Below, one piece after another: positions 48,134-56,112 of a stretch of 64,000 nt of DNA. The position numbers and the translations under genes are program-made. The notes beneath the pieces were generated by a model, which saw only the letters and a list, made by a program, of their open reading frames with translations, ran no database searches and had not been told where the DNA came from. The DNA is from Homoserinibacter gongjuensis (GTDB lineage Bacteria; Actinomycetota; Actinomycetes; Actinomycetales; Microbacteriaceae), in the NCBI RefSeq assembly GCF_030161875.1, contig NZ_BSVA01000001.1, forward strand, positions 1,984,001-2,048,000, written 5' to 3'. Numbering within the stretch: the stretch's first letter is position 1; every line of letters begins with the position of its first letter.

Positions 48134-49180
48134 ATGCGCGCGACCCTCATCCATGCACCAGGTGACGTCCGTCTCGAGGAGGTGCCGGATCCGCGGCTCA
48201 GCACGGGCGGCGACGCGATCGTGCGCGTCGTGGCGGCGTGCGTGTGCGGCTCCGACCTGTGGCCGTACCGGGGCGTGACGCCGACGCACGAGCCGCACCG
48301 CATCGGGCACGAGTTCGTGGGCATCGTCGAGGAGGTGGGCCCGGACGTCGCGCGCATCCGGGTGGGCGACTTCGTGATCGCCCCGTTCTACGACTGCGAC
48401 ATGACGTGCGTGAACTGCGTCAACGGCTTCTCGACCTCGTGTCTGAACGGCGGATGGTGGGGCTCCGACGACCGGATGGGTGCCTTCGCCGACGGCGGCC
48501 AGGGTGAGCTCGTGCGCGTGCCGCACGCCGACGGCTCGCTCGTCGCCACCCCGTCGATGCCGGACGACGCCCTCGTGCCGCACCTGCTGACCCTCTCGGA
48601 TGTGATGGGCACCGGCCACCACGCGGCGGTCTCGGCGGGCGTCGGTCCCGGCGACACCGTCGTCGTCGTGGGCGACGGCGCCGTGGGCCTCTGCGCGGTG
48701 CTCGCCTCGGCGCGGCTCGGTGCCGAGCGCATCGTGGCGATGTCGCGGCATGCCGACCGTCAGGCCCTCGCGCTGCGCTTCGGCGCGACCGACATCGTGG
48801 CCGAGCGCGGTGACGAGGGTGGCCCGCATCCGCGAGCTCTTCGACGGCATCGGGGCGGATGCTGTGCTCGAGTGCGTGGGAACCAAGGAGTCGATGGATC
48901 AGGCGCTGCGCTCCGCGCGGCCCGGCGGTCAGGTGGGTTTCGTGGGCGTGCCGAACGGTGCCCCCGAGTTGCCCATCCGGCGCATGTTCAACTCGAACGT
49001 CGGCGTGCGCGGGGGAGTGGCGCCCGTGCGCAACTACGTCGGGGAGCTGCTGCCCGAGGTGTGGGACGGGCGCCTGCAGCCCGGGGCCGTGTTCGACCTC
49101 GAGCTGCCGCTCACCGAGGTGGCCGGGGCGTACGCCGCGATGGACGAGCGGCGGGCGATCAAGGTGCTGCTGCGCCCTGA
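48134..49180 (+). CDS. Zinc-dependent alcohol dehydrogenase family protein (2 indels)
   Basis: This reconstructed 348-residue medium-chain dehydrogenase has the catalytic zinc Cys (CVCGSDLWPYRG), GHEFVGIVEEVG, a structural-zinc-like CDMTCVNCVNGFSTSC, and a Rossmann motif VVGDGAVGLCAV. Two indels are needed. One near 48817-48819 has the unusual sign (one extra or two missing bases). The other is a missing C at 49175-49177, which gives the natural end ...IKVLLRP followed by TGA at 49178-49180. Substrate is unknown. The stop lies 34 bases from the convergent ABC permease. Confidence 0.85.
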   Translation: MRATLIHAPGDVRLEEVPDPRLSTGGDAIVRVVAACVCGSDLWPYRGVTPTHEPHRIGHEFVGIVEEVGPDVARIRVGDFVIAPFYDCDMTCVNCVNGFSTSCLNGGWWGSDDRMGAFADGGQGELVRVPHADGSLVATPSMPDDALVPHLLTLSDVMGTGHHAAVSAGVGPGDTVVVVGDGAVGLCAVLASARLGAERIVAMSRHADRQALALRFGATDIVAERGDEGGPHPRALRRHRGGCCARVRGNQGVDGSGAALRAARRSGGFRGRAERCPRVAHPAHVQLERRRARGSGARAQLRRGAAARGVGRAPAARGRVRPRAAAHRGGRGVRRDGRAAGDQGAAAP

Positions 49181-49214
49181 CCGCCGCCAGCGCTGCCGCG
49201 CCCCGGCCGAGCCC

Positions 49215-49979
49215 TCAGGTGAGCTTGCGCCGGTACACGAGCCGAGCCGCGATGACTGCCGCCACCAGGATGCCGAGGCACCAGGCGAGCGCGATCCAGA
49301 TGTCGGCTCCCACGGGCTGCCCCGCGAACACCGCGCGGATGCTGTTCACGATCGAGGTCACCGGCTGGTTCTCGGCGAACCAGCGCACGGGCGCCGGCAT
49401 CGTCTCCGTCGGCACGAATGCCGAGCTCACGAACGGCAGGAAGATGAGCGGGTACGAGAACGCACTCGCGCCCTCCACGGAGTTCGCCGAGAGGCCGGCG
49501 ATCACCGCCACCCAGGTGAGGGCGAGCGTGAACAGCAGCAGGATGACGGTGACGGCGAGCCAGCCCACCACATCCGTGCCGGTGCGGAAGCCCATGAGCA
49601 CCGCGACCGCCACGACGAGCACAAGCGACACGAGGTTCGCGGCGAGCGAGGTGAGCACATGAGCCCACAGCACACCCGTGCGGCCGATCGGCAGCGACTG
49701 GAAGCGCTCGAAGATGCCGCTCTTCAGGTCCATGAACAGCCGGTAACCGGTGTAGGACACCCCGGATGCCACGGTGATCAGCAGGATGCCGGGCAGCAGG
49801 TAGTCGATGTAGGGCGTGTCGCCCGTGTCGATCGCCCCGCCGAAGACGTAGACGAACATCAGCATGATGCCGATCGGCATGATCGCCGTCGTGATGATGG
49901 TGTCGATGCTGCGGGTCACGTGCCGCAGGGTGCGGCCCGTGAGCACCGCGGTGTCGCTGACGAAATCGATGGCGGTCAT
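49215..49979 (-). CDS. ABC-2 type transporter permease
   Basis: This intact 254-residue membrane protein has six hydrophobic segments and the ABC-2 signature region (GASAFSYPLIFLPFVSSAFV, ETMPAPVRWFAENQPVTSIV). This pattern matches the DrrB/daunorubicin-resistance-type efflux permeases. ATG 49979 overlaps the stop of the ATP-binding gene, so both are translated together. With the PadR regulator upstream, the operon looks like an inducible drug or lipid exporter. The transported compound is unknown. Confidence 0.92.
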   Translation of the reverse strand: MTAIDFVSDTAVLTGRTLRHVTRSIDTIITTAIMPIGIMLMFVYVFGGAIDTGDTPYIDYLLPGILLITVASGVSYTGYRLFMDLKSGIFERFQSLPIGRTGVLWAHVLTSLAANLVSLVLVVAVAVLMGFRTGTDVVGWLAVTVILLLFTLALTWVAVIAGLSANSVEGASAFSYPLIFLPFVSSAFVPTETMPAPVRWFAENQPVTSIVNSIRAVFAGQPVGADIWIALAWCLGILVAAVIAARLVYRRKLT

Positions 49980-50763
49980 GCCGCTGCTCCGTTCTGGTCG
50001 CCGACGAGCGCGAAGAAGATCTGCTCGAGGGTGGGTTGCTGCTCGACGTAGCGCACCTCTGCGGGGGCAGCAGCTTCTTGAGCGCGTCGAGGGTGTCGTT
50101 GGCGATGATGCGGCCGTGGTGCAGGATCGCGATGCGGTCGGCGAGTTGCTCGGCCTCGTCGAGGTACTGCGTGGTGAGGAAGACCGTGGTGCCCTTGCGC
50201 GCGAGCGCCTTCACGGCATCCCACACCTCGATGCGCGCCTCGGGGTCGAGGCCCGTGGTCGGCTCGTCGAGGAAGATCACCGACGGCGCGCCGATGAGGC
50301 TCATCGCGATGTCGAGGCGGCGGCGCATGCCGCCCGAGTAGGTGCCCGCGCGGCGTGCGCCGGCCTCGGTGAGTGAGAACCGTTCGAGCAGCTCGTCGGC
50401 GACGGCGCCCGGGTTCTTCTCGTGCCGCAGCCGCGCCACGAGCGCGAGGTTCTCGCGGCCGGTGAGCACCTCGTCGACCGCGGCGAACTGCCCCGTGAGG
50501 CTGATGGCGCCGCGCACGCGCGCCGGCTGGGTCGCGACGTCGAACCCCGCGACGGATGCCGTGCCGGCATCCGCGGTGATGAGGGTGGCCAGGATGCGCA
50601 CGAGCGTCGTCTTGCCGGCACCGTTCGAGCCGAGCAGCGCGAAGATGCTGCCGGGTGCGACCTCGAGGTCGACGCCCCTCAGCACCTCGAGCTCGCCGTA
50701 GCGCTTCTCGATGCCGGCGACGCGGATGGCTGCGGGCGCGGCGGTCTCACGGATTGCGGTCAT
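49976..50763 (-). CDS. ABC transporter ATP-binding protein, DrrA type (frameshifted)
   Basis: This 262-residue ATPase has Walker A GSNGAGKTTL, Q-loop SLTGQFAAVDEVLTG, signature YSGGMRRRLDIAMSL, Walker B VIFLDEPTTGLDP and the H-loop region TTQYLDEAEQLADR. The C-terminal ~20 residues (AEVRYVEQQPTLEQIFFALV) are in another frame. Restoring one base in the run at 50063-50067 joins them. Its ATG overlaps the stop of the DUF1048 gene. Partner permease is the next gene. Confidence 0.92.
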
Positions 50764-51123
50764 TCCGCACCTCCGGCTGCGTCGTCGATCGCCCGGCGCA
50801 GCCGCGCGCGCCTTATCGATCCATTCCTTGCCCGCGTAGGCGGCGCGGAACGTCTCGGTGAACTCGACCGGGTCGTCGCCCACGATGTCGCGCACGGGCG
50901 TGCCGTCGGCCGCCGCGCGCTCCCACAGCTCGGCCAGGTCGCCCATCATCCGTACGATCGTGTCGCCGTCGGTGATGCTGCCCGACGACATGAGGTAGCG
51001 CTCGATCGCCTTCGCGGCCGTGAGGTAGGGCTCCGGCAGCGCCTCGAGGCGCGCACGGCTCTGCTTGTACTGCTTCTTCTGGTCGAGCGAACCCGTGACG
51101 AGTTCGATCCATTTGGCGGCCAT
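50760..51123 (-). CDS. DUF1048 domain protein (frameshifted)
   Basis: This protein of about 121 residues begins MAAKWIELVTGSLDQKKQYK and continues ARLEALPEPYLTAAKAIERY and YAGKEWIDKA, as is usual for DUF1048 proteins beside PadR regulators. The frame runs on into the next gene unless two bases are restored in the CG-repeat at 50803-50810. This gives an end ...LRRAIDDAAGGAE with TGA at 50760-50762, overlapping the downstream ATG. This is the only dinucleotide-type error noted. Function is unknown. It stands between PadR and the ABC genes. Confidence 0.82.
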
Positions 51124-51125
51124 GG

Positions 51126-51461
51126 TCAGTTTCCTTCGTTGTCGGTGCGGAGCTGCTCGAGTCGGCCGGCGAGGAAGCTCCAGTTGCCCCAGAACTCCGC
51201 GAGCGAGTCGCGGCCCTGGGCGTTGAGTGTGTAGACCTTGCGTGGCGGGCCCTTCTCGGACGGCACCTTCTCGACATCCACGAGTCCCCGCTGCTCGATG
51301 CGCAGCAGCACGGCGTAGACCGTGCCCTCGACGATGTCGCTGAAGCCGCGTTCGCGCAGTTCGGCGGTGATCTCGTAGCCGTAGGCGGGCCGCTCGGAGA
51401 TGATCGCGAGCAGGATGCCCTCCAGGATGCCCTTGAGCATCTCGGTGGCCTGTTTGCCCAT
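51126..51461 (-). CDS. PadR-family transcriptional regulator
   Basis: This intact 111-residue winged-helix protein has the PadR core (LLAIISERPAYGYEITAELR, IVEGTVYAVLLRIEQRGLVD, GPPRKVYTLNAQGRDSLAEF). Regulators of this size usually repress an adjacent efflux operon and are released by its substrate. It heads the DUF1048-ABC operon, with two bases between genes. Repeated GAGTACCGGTA sequences upstream are probable operators. Confidence 0.94.
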   Translation of the reverse strand: MGKQATEMLKGILEGILLAIISERPAYGYEITAELRERGFSDIVEGTVYAVLLRIEQRGLVDVEKVPSEKGPPRKVYTLNAQGRDSLAEFWGNWSFLAGRLEQLRTDNEGN

Positions 51462-51503
51462 CGGGGTCTCCTGTCTGTCGTGTGGTTGCTACTCGGTGTT
51501 GCT

Positions 51504-51557
51504 GAGTACCGGTAGACGGTAACACTGAGTACCGGTACTCCGCAACACTAGGTACTC
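51504..51557. promoter_or_regulatory. Probable PadR operator region
   Basis: The perfect palindrome GAGTACCGGTACTC lies at 51527-51540. An 11-base match GAGTACCGGTA is at 51504-51514, and a half-site GGTACTC is at about 51551-51557. The repeats occupy the divergent gap between padR and the serine hydrolase, so both directions could be controlled. Confidence 0.7.
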
Positions 51558-51568
51558 AAGTTTCCGGA

Positions 51569-51574
51569 TAGCAT
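51569..51574 (+). promoter_or_regulatory. -10-like box of the serine hydrolase, leaderless arrangement
   Basis: TAGCAT is followed by CCCCGG and ATG 51581. The probable PadR half-site ends about 12 bases upstream, close enough to interfere with this promoter. Confidence 0.5.
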
Positions 51575-51580
51575 CCCCGG

Positions 51581-52921
51581 ATGCGCATCCTCCGTCGGAT
51601 CGGCATCGCCGTCGCTGCCGTCCTCGTGGTTCTGACCGTCGCCGTCACGGGTGTCTACCTCTGGCAGGGACCGCTGCTGCTGACCGGCACCGGATATGCC
51701 GCCCACAACGCGTGCGCGGTTGAGCTCGTGACCGGGCGCGACGATCCGGCGTCCGACCTGCCGCCCAACCCGCTCGTGCCCTACCTCGACGTGGACGTCG
51801 ACGGCGAGGTCGCCACGGCATCCGTGTTCGGTGTCGGCACCCCGCAGCAGGCGCGCTACACCGAGGGCTTCGGCTGCACCCTCGCCTCGGCGCCGCTCGA
51901 CCTCGGCGAGGCGACCCCGGTATCCGGTGCTGGTAACCCCTTCACGGATGCGGCGACGCCCGCGCCGAATGCCGAGCTCGAGGCCGCGCTCGATCGTGCC
52001 TTCGCGGCGGGGGAGCCGGATGAGGTGGTCGCGAACCTGGGAACCCGCGGCGTCGTGATCGTGAAGGGCGGCGAGCTCGTGGCCGAGCGCTACGCCGAGG
52101 GATTCGATGCCTCCACGCCGCAGCTCGGCTGGTCGATGACGAAGAGCGTGACCTCGCTCATGACGGGCATGCTCGCGCAGAAGGGCGTCGTGTCGCTGGA
52201 CGACGACCACCTGCGCCCCGAGTGGACCGACGAGCGCGCCGACATCACGATCGAGAACCTGCTGCGCATGAACGCGGGCCTCGAGTGGGACGAGACCTAC
52301 GACCTCGGCACGCCCATCACCCGCATGCTCTACCTCGAGCCCGACATGGGGTCGTATGTGGCGGGCCTGCCCCTCGCGCACGGCATCGGTGAGGTGCAGC
52401 AGTACTCGAGCGGCTCGACGACGCTGCTGTGCTCGGTGCTGGTGTCGCGTACGGGCCTCGGCGCCGACCTGCCGCGGCAGACGCTGTTCTCTGCTTTGGG
52501 CCTGTCGTCGGCCGTGCTCGAACCCGATGCGTCGGGAACGCCGGTCTGCTCCTCCTACATGTGGGCGACGCCGCGCGATTGGGCCGCCGTCGGGCAGTTT
52601 GCCCTGCAGAACGGCGAATGGAACGGCGAGCAGCTGCTGCCGACCGACTGGATGACCCAGAGCCTGTCGGTGACCGACACCGACGTCTCCGACGACCCCG
52701 GCTACGGCATGGGCTGGCGCGTGAACGTGCTGCCCGACGGCTCGCTGCGCTGGCCCGGCCTGCCCTCGGATGCGTACTCGGCGAACGGCCACGACGGGCA
52801 GCTCATGCTCGTGATCCCGTCGGAGGAGCTCGTGGTGGTGCGGCTCGGCTTCACCCCCGCGGCGTCGGCGTCGGACACGGTGGCGCAGCTCGCGGCGGAT
52901 GCGATCGCGGCGCTGAACTGA
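51581..52921 (+). CDS. Membrane-anchored serine hydrolase, beta-lactamase/class C fold
   Basis: This intact 446-residue protein has an N-terminal membrane anchor (IGIAVAAVLVVLTVAVTGVY). A penicillin-binding/beta-lactamase domain follows, with GWSMTKSVTS (SxxK nucleophile), QQYSSGSTT in the Y-x-N position (Tyr kept, third residue Ser) and GHDGQ for the KTG-like element. The substitutions suggest an esterase or peptidase rather than a true beta-lactamase. It is divergent from padR and may belong to the same response. The domain faces outside the cell. Confidence 0.88.
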   Translation: MRILRRIGIAVAAVLVVLTVAVTGVYLWQGPLLLTGTGYAAHNACAVELVTGRDDPASDLPPNPLVPYLDVDVDGEVATASVFGVGTPQQARYTEGFGCTLASAPLDLGEATPVSGAGNPFTDAATPAPNAELEAALDRAFAAGEPDEVVANLGTRGVVIVKGGELVAERYAEGFDASTPQLGWSMTKSVTSLMTGMLAQKGVVSLDDDHLRPEWTDERADITIENLLRMNAGLEWDETYDLGTPITRMLYLEPDMGSYVAGLPLAHGIGEVQQYSSGSTTLLCSVLVSRTGLGADLPRQTLFSALGLSSAVLEPDASGTPVCSSYMWATPRDWAAVGQFALQNGEWNGEQLLPTDWMTQSLSVTDTDVSDDPGYGMGWRVNVLPDGSLRWPGLPSDAYSANGHDGQLMLVIPSEELVVVRLGFTPAASASDTVAQLAADAIAALN

Positions 52922-52956
52922 CGGGCGACGCTCGGCTGACGAGCAGGCTCGACACC

Positions 52957-52962
52957 TAACGT
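52957..52962 (+). promoter_or_regulatory. -10-like box for the small membrane protein, leaderless arrangement
   Basis: TAACGT is followed by GGTTGC and ATG 52969, six bases. Confidence 0.5.
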
Positions 52963-52968
52963 GGTTGC

Positions 52969-53253
52969 ATGAACGCCGCGATCGACCGCCACCCGATCAC
53001 CCAGGAGCAGCAGGCCGCGATCCTGAACTCCGAGGTGGCCCGACTGGCTGCGCAGGGGTGGACCGTCGGCAGCGTCTCGGGCGGGCAGGGCATCCTGCAA
53101 CGCAAGAAGCGCATTGGCTGGTTCTGGAACACGATCCTCGCGCTCGTCACCGCGGGGCTCTGGCTCATCGTCGTGATCGTGCGCGTCGTGAACCGCAAGG
53201 TCGAGACGCGCATCGTGACGGTCGACGCCTACGGCACGGTCACGGTGCGCTGA
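52969..53253 (+). CDS. Small single-pass membrane protein, unknown
   Basis: This 94-residue protein has an N-terminal helical region (TQEQQAAILNSEVARLAAQG), a short beta hairpin (WTVGSVSGGQGILQRKKR), one membrane helix (TILALVTAGLWLIVVIVRVV) and a C-terminal beta tail. I do not recognise a named family beyond short actinobacterial membrane proteins of this type. It stands alone, with the LLM oxidoreductase starting 37 bases later. Coding status is supported by the promoter, the length and consistent codon use. Confidence 0.75.
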   Translation: MNAAIDRHPITQEQQAAILNSEVARLAAQGWTVGSVSGGQGILQRKKRIGWFWNTILALVTAGLWLIVVIVRVVNRKVETRIVTVDAYGTVTVR

Positions 53254-53278
53254 GTCGCCGCGGCGGCGCACGGCACAC

Positions 53279-53284
53279 CACAAT
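53279..53284 (+). promoter_or_regulatory. -10-like box of the LLM oxidoreductase, leaderless arrangement
   Basis: CACAAT lies six bases before GTG 53291. It matches the NNNAAT variants at gpsA and fgd but only weakly the TANNNT consensus. Confidence 0.35.
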
Positions 53285-53290
53285 GGAGCC

Positions 53291-54292
53291 GTGACCACGC
53301 CCCACATCGGCTACGCCGCCATGCTCGAGCGCTTCGCGCCGAACGAGGTGATCGCCCTCGCGCAGGCGGCGGAACAGGCCGGGTTCACGGGCGTCATGGC
53401 GGCCGACCACTTCCAGCCGTGGGTGCCGCAGCAGGGGCAGGCGAGCTTCGTGTGGAACGTGCTGTCGGCGCTCGGCCAGGTCACCACGGGGGACCTCGGA
53501 ACCGGGGTGACCGCGCCGACCTTCCGCTGGCATCCGGCGATGGTCGCGCAGGCCTCGGCGACCCTCGCCGCCATGTACCCGGGGCGGCACTGGCTGGGGC
53601 TCGGCTCGGGCGAGGCCATCAATGAGCACGTCGTCGGGCGCTACTGGCCCGAGGCACCCGAGCGCATCAACCGGATGTTCGAGGCGGTCGACATCATCAA
53701 GAAGCTGTTCGCGGCATCCCTCGCGGGGCGCGACGCGCGCCACGAGGGGCAGTACTACAAGCTCGAGTCGACGCGTCTCTGGACGATGCCGGATGCCGCC
53801 CCGCCGATTCTGATCGGCACCGCGGGTCCGGTCACCGCGAAGCGGGCCGGGCGCACCGTCGACGGGATCGTGGTCGACGGGGCGCCGATCGACAAGGTCG
53901 CGCCGCTGCTACAGCGTTTCGCCGAAGGGGCCCGCGAGGTGGGGCGCCGTGCCGAGACGCAGACGCGCATCATCCGGCTGCACCTGTCGTGGGCGCCGAC
54001 GCGGGATGAGGCGGTCGCGGCGGCGCTGCGCGAATGGCCGAACGCGGGGATGCGGTTCCCGAAGTCCGACATCCGCTCGCCGTTCGAGCTCGAGCAGATC
54101 GCCCGCACCGTGCGGGCGGAGGACTTCGAGGGTCGCGTGCTCATCTCGGACGACCCCGACGCCCACCGCGTGCACATCCAGCGCTACCTCGACCTCGGCT
54201 TCGACCGCGTGTACCTGCACGGGGTGAGCCGCGACCAGGCCACGTTCCTCGAGGTGTTCGGGCGCGAGGTGCTGCCGAAGCTCAGCCGCTGA
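53291..54292 (+). CDS. LLM-class F420-dependent oxidoreductase
   Basis: This is an intact 333-residue TIM-barrel protein of the luciferase-like superfamily. VMAADHFQPWVPQQGQASFV and LGTGVTAPTFRWHPAMVAQA parallel fgd ([22 protein letters not shown]). GLGSGEAINEHVVGRYWPEA is also conserved. The similarity to Fgd supports F420 rather than FMN as cofactor. The substrate is unknown; a hydride-transfer role on a small metabolite is the family norm. It is followed by a REP-like element and a convergent hydrolase. Confidence 0.9.
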   Translation: MTTPHIGYAAMLERFAPNEVIALAQAAEQAGFTGVMAADHFQPWVPQQGQASFVWNVLSALGQVTTGDLGTGVTAPTFRWHPAMVAQASATLAAMYPGRHWLGLGSGEAINEHVVGRYWPEAPERINRMFEAVDIIKKLFAASLAGRDARHEGQYYKLESTRLWTMPDAAPPILIGTAGPVTAKRAGRTVDGIVVDGAPIDKVAPLLQRFAEGAREVGRRAETQTRIIRLHLSWAPTRDEAVAAALREWPNAGMRFPKSDIRSPFELEQIARTVRAEDFEGRVLISDDPDAHRVHIQRYLDLGFDRVYLHGVSRDQATFLEVFGREVLPKLSR

Positions 54293-54320
54293 GGGCCGCT
54301 GCATCGAGCACCCGTGGCCG

Positions 54321-54358
54321 CTGGTTTCGAGACGCGGCCTGCGGCCGCTCCTCAACCA
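54321..54358 (+). repeat. REP-like palindromic element, forward orientation
   Basis: A 38-base element begins CTGGTTTCGAGACGCGGCC and ends GGCCGCTCCTCAACCA. It is the inverse-complement form of the element at 42620-42664, with a shorter centre. It separates the convergent ends of the LLM and cysteine-hydrolase genes. Confidence 0.75.
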
Positions 54359-54891
54359 ACGGGGAGCGAGAGTTCGTCGAGCGTCACGACGTGGGCGAAC
54401 TCGCGCGCGCTGAGCACCTCGGCGGTGCGCTCGATCACCTGCTGCGCGCTCAGCGCGCCGGCCGGGTTCGTGGCCGTCGCATCGAGCACGACGGTCGTGT
54501 CGAAGCCCAGATCCGTGGCGATGCGCGCGGTGGTCTCGACGCACTGCTCGGTGCGGATGCCGCACAGCACGAGCCGGTCGACGCCCGCGTCGCGCAGCCG
54601 CTTCTCGAGCTCGGTCGAGGTGAAGGAGTTGATCGTGGTCTTCACGATCACCGGCTCGCCCGCGGCGGGCTGAAGGGTGTCGACCACCCGCACGAGGCCG
54701 CTCTTCGGATCGAACGCGCTGTCACTGCCGGGCTCGGAGTGGAGGATCCAGAAGACCGGCGCCCCAGCCGCCCGGAACCGCTCGACGAGCGCCTCGACGC
54801 GGGTGAGCACCTCGGGATCCGAGATCGTGCCCCATCGCTCCGTGCCGCGGAAGGATTCCTGAACGTCGATCACGAGAAGTGCTTGGGTCAT
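54352..54891 (-). CDS. Isochorismatase-family cysteine hydrolase
   Basis: This intact 179-residue protein has the cysteine-hydrolase catalytic set. The Asp is in [12 protein letters not shown], the Lys in [10 protein letters not shown] and the nucleophile Cys in [19 protein letters not shown]. Members hydrolyse isochorismate, nicotinamide or related amides; the exact substrate cannot be told. Its end overlaps the REP-like element by a few bases. It is divergent from cofE, with about 150 bases between starts. Confidence 0.92.
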   Translation of the reverse strand: MTQALLVIDVQESFRGTERWGTISDPEVLTRVEALVERFRAAGAPVFWILHSEPGSDSAFDPKSGLVRVVDTLQPAAGEPVIVKTTINSFTSTELEKRLRDAGVDRLVLCGIRTEQCVETTARIATDLGFDTTVVLDATATNPAGALSAQQVIERTAEVLSAREFAHVVTLDELSLPVG

Positions 54892-55042
54892 GCCCCCACT
54901 GTGCAACCCTCGCCGAGCCGCGACAAGCGGCGATCCCGCCAAGCTGCCGCGACATCCCGACACCTCGGCGATCGAGACCGCGCATCTGCCGCGCAAACCG
55001 GCCCGGATGGCGTCGGATGCGCGGTCTCGGCGAGGATGGGGA

Positions 55043-55831
55043 GTGACCCCCACCGGCCCCACCGTCAGCATGTTCGCTCTGCTCGGTTTGCCCGAGTTCC
55101 GGCCCGGGGACGACCTGGCCGGCATCCTGGGCGACGCGCTCGCGGGCGTCGCGCACGACGGCGACATCATCGCGGTCACGAGCAAGATCGTGTCGAAGGC
55201 CGAGGGCCGGATCGTCGCTGCCGCCGACCGCGAGGACGCCATCACCGCCGAGACGGTGCGCGTGGTGGCCGAGCGCGCACACGCCGACGGCTCGGGCACG
55301 ACCCGCATCGTCGAGAACCGCCAGGGGCTCGTGATGGCCGCCGCGGGCGTCGACGCCTCCAACGCGCCCGACGGCCACGTGCTGCTGCTGCCCGAGGATC
55401 CCGACCGCTCCGCCCGCCACCTCGCCGAGGTGCTGCGCGACCGGCTCGGCATCCGGGTGGGCGTCATCCTCACCGACACGCTCGGCCGCCCCTGGCGTGA
55501 AGGTCAGACGGATGCCGCCATCGGCGCCGCGGGAGTCGTCGTCTTGCAGGAACTCGCCGGCAGCGTCGACGGCAACGGGCGGCCGCTCGCGGTCACCGCA
55601 CCCGCGATCGCCGACGAACTCGCTGCCGCCGCGGAGCTTGTGAAAGGCAAGGCCGGCAACCGGCCCGTGGCCGTCATCCGGGGTCTCGGCCACCTCGTGA
55701 CCGGGCTCGACGTGCCCGGCGCGCGCGCCCTCATCCGCCCCTCCGAGCGCGACATGTTCCGTTGGGGCAGCCGCGAGGCCTATGCCGACGGCTACGCCGC
55801 GGGCCTCGCCGCGCGCGACAGCCAGGCCTGA
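55043..55831 (+). CDS. cofE: Coenzyme F420-0:L-glutamate ligase
   Basis: This intact protein of about 262 residues adds glutamate to F420-0. The CofE fold motifs are [54 protein letters not shown] and [12 protein letters not shown] 55043 is used; ATG 55070 is in frame. GAGGAT lies five bases before this GTG, and the intervening GGGGA may itself lack a G, which would make the usual six-base leaderless arrangement. It lacks the nitroreductase half found fused in mycobacterial FbiB. Confidence 0.9.
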   Translation: MTPTGPTVSMFALLGLPEFRPGDDLAGILGDALAGVAHDGDIIAVTSKIVSKAEGRIVAAADREDAITAETVRVVAERAHADGSGTTRIVENRQGLVMAAAGVDASNAPDGHVLLLPEDPDRSARHLAEVLRDRLGIRVGVILTDTLGRPWREGQTDAAIGAAGVVVLQELAGSVDGNGRPLAVTAPAIADELAAAAELVKGKAGNRPVAVIRGLGHLVTGLDVPGARALIRPSERDMFRWGSREAYADGYAAGLAARDSQA

Positions 55832-55849
55832 GCGCCTTCACGTGCCGCT

Positions 55850-55882
55850 CGTTGTCGCCTCACGAGCTTCGAGGCGACAACG
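55850..55882. terminator. Hairpin after cofE
   Basis: CGTTGTCGCCTC (55850-55861) pairs perfectly with GAGGCGACAACG (55871-55882) across a 9-base loop, 19 bases after the cofE stop. No T-run follows, which is usual at this GC content. The remainder of 55883-56112 shows no gene. Confidence 0.65.
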
Positions 55883-56112
55883 GGTGGCAACTGAGCGCCG
55901 GGTGCGGGGCCGCATCCTCGCGCGCCACCTTTTGGCCACCCGCGCCTGCAATCCCTGGTGCGTGTCGCCGAACGCTGCAGCGTTTGGCACAAGGGGGCCC
56001 GGATGCGGCGGGTCGTTCCGGATGCGGCCCGGCGCCGCGGGGGTCGGCGGCCAAGCTGACCGTCATCCTCAAGGAGGGTGACGGATCCACCACGCCGTGC
56101 AAGACTCGGACG

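Noticed and set aside
55036-55053. A fourth copy of the palindromic operator (ATGGGGAGTGACCCCCAC) at the start of cofE
   Set aside because: The right arm is broken and the sequence overlaps the GTG start codon and first codons of cofE. The match is better explained by the start context (GAGGAT box, G-run, GTG, then ACC CCC).
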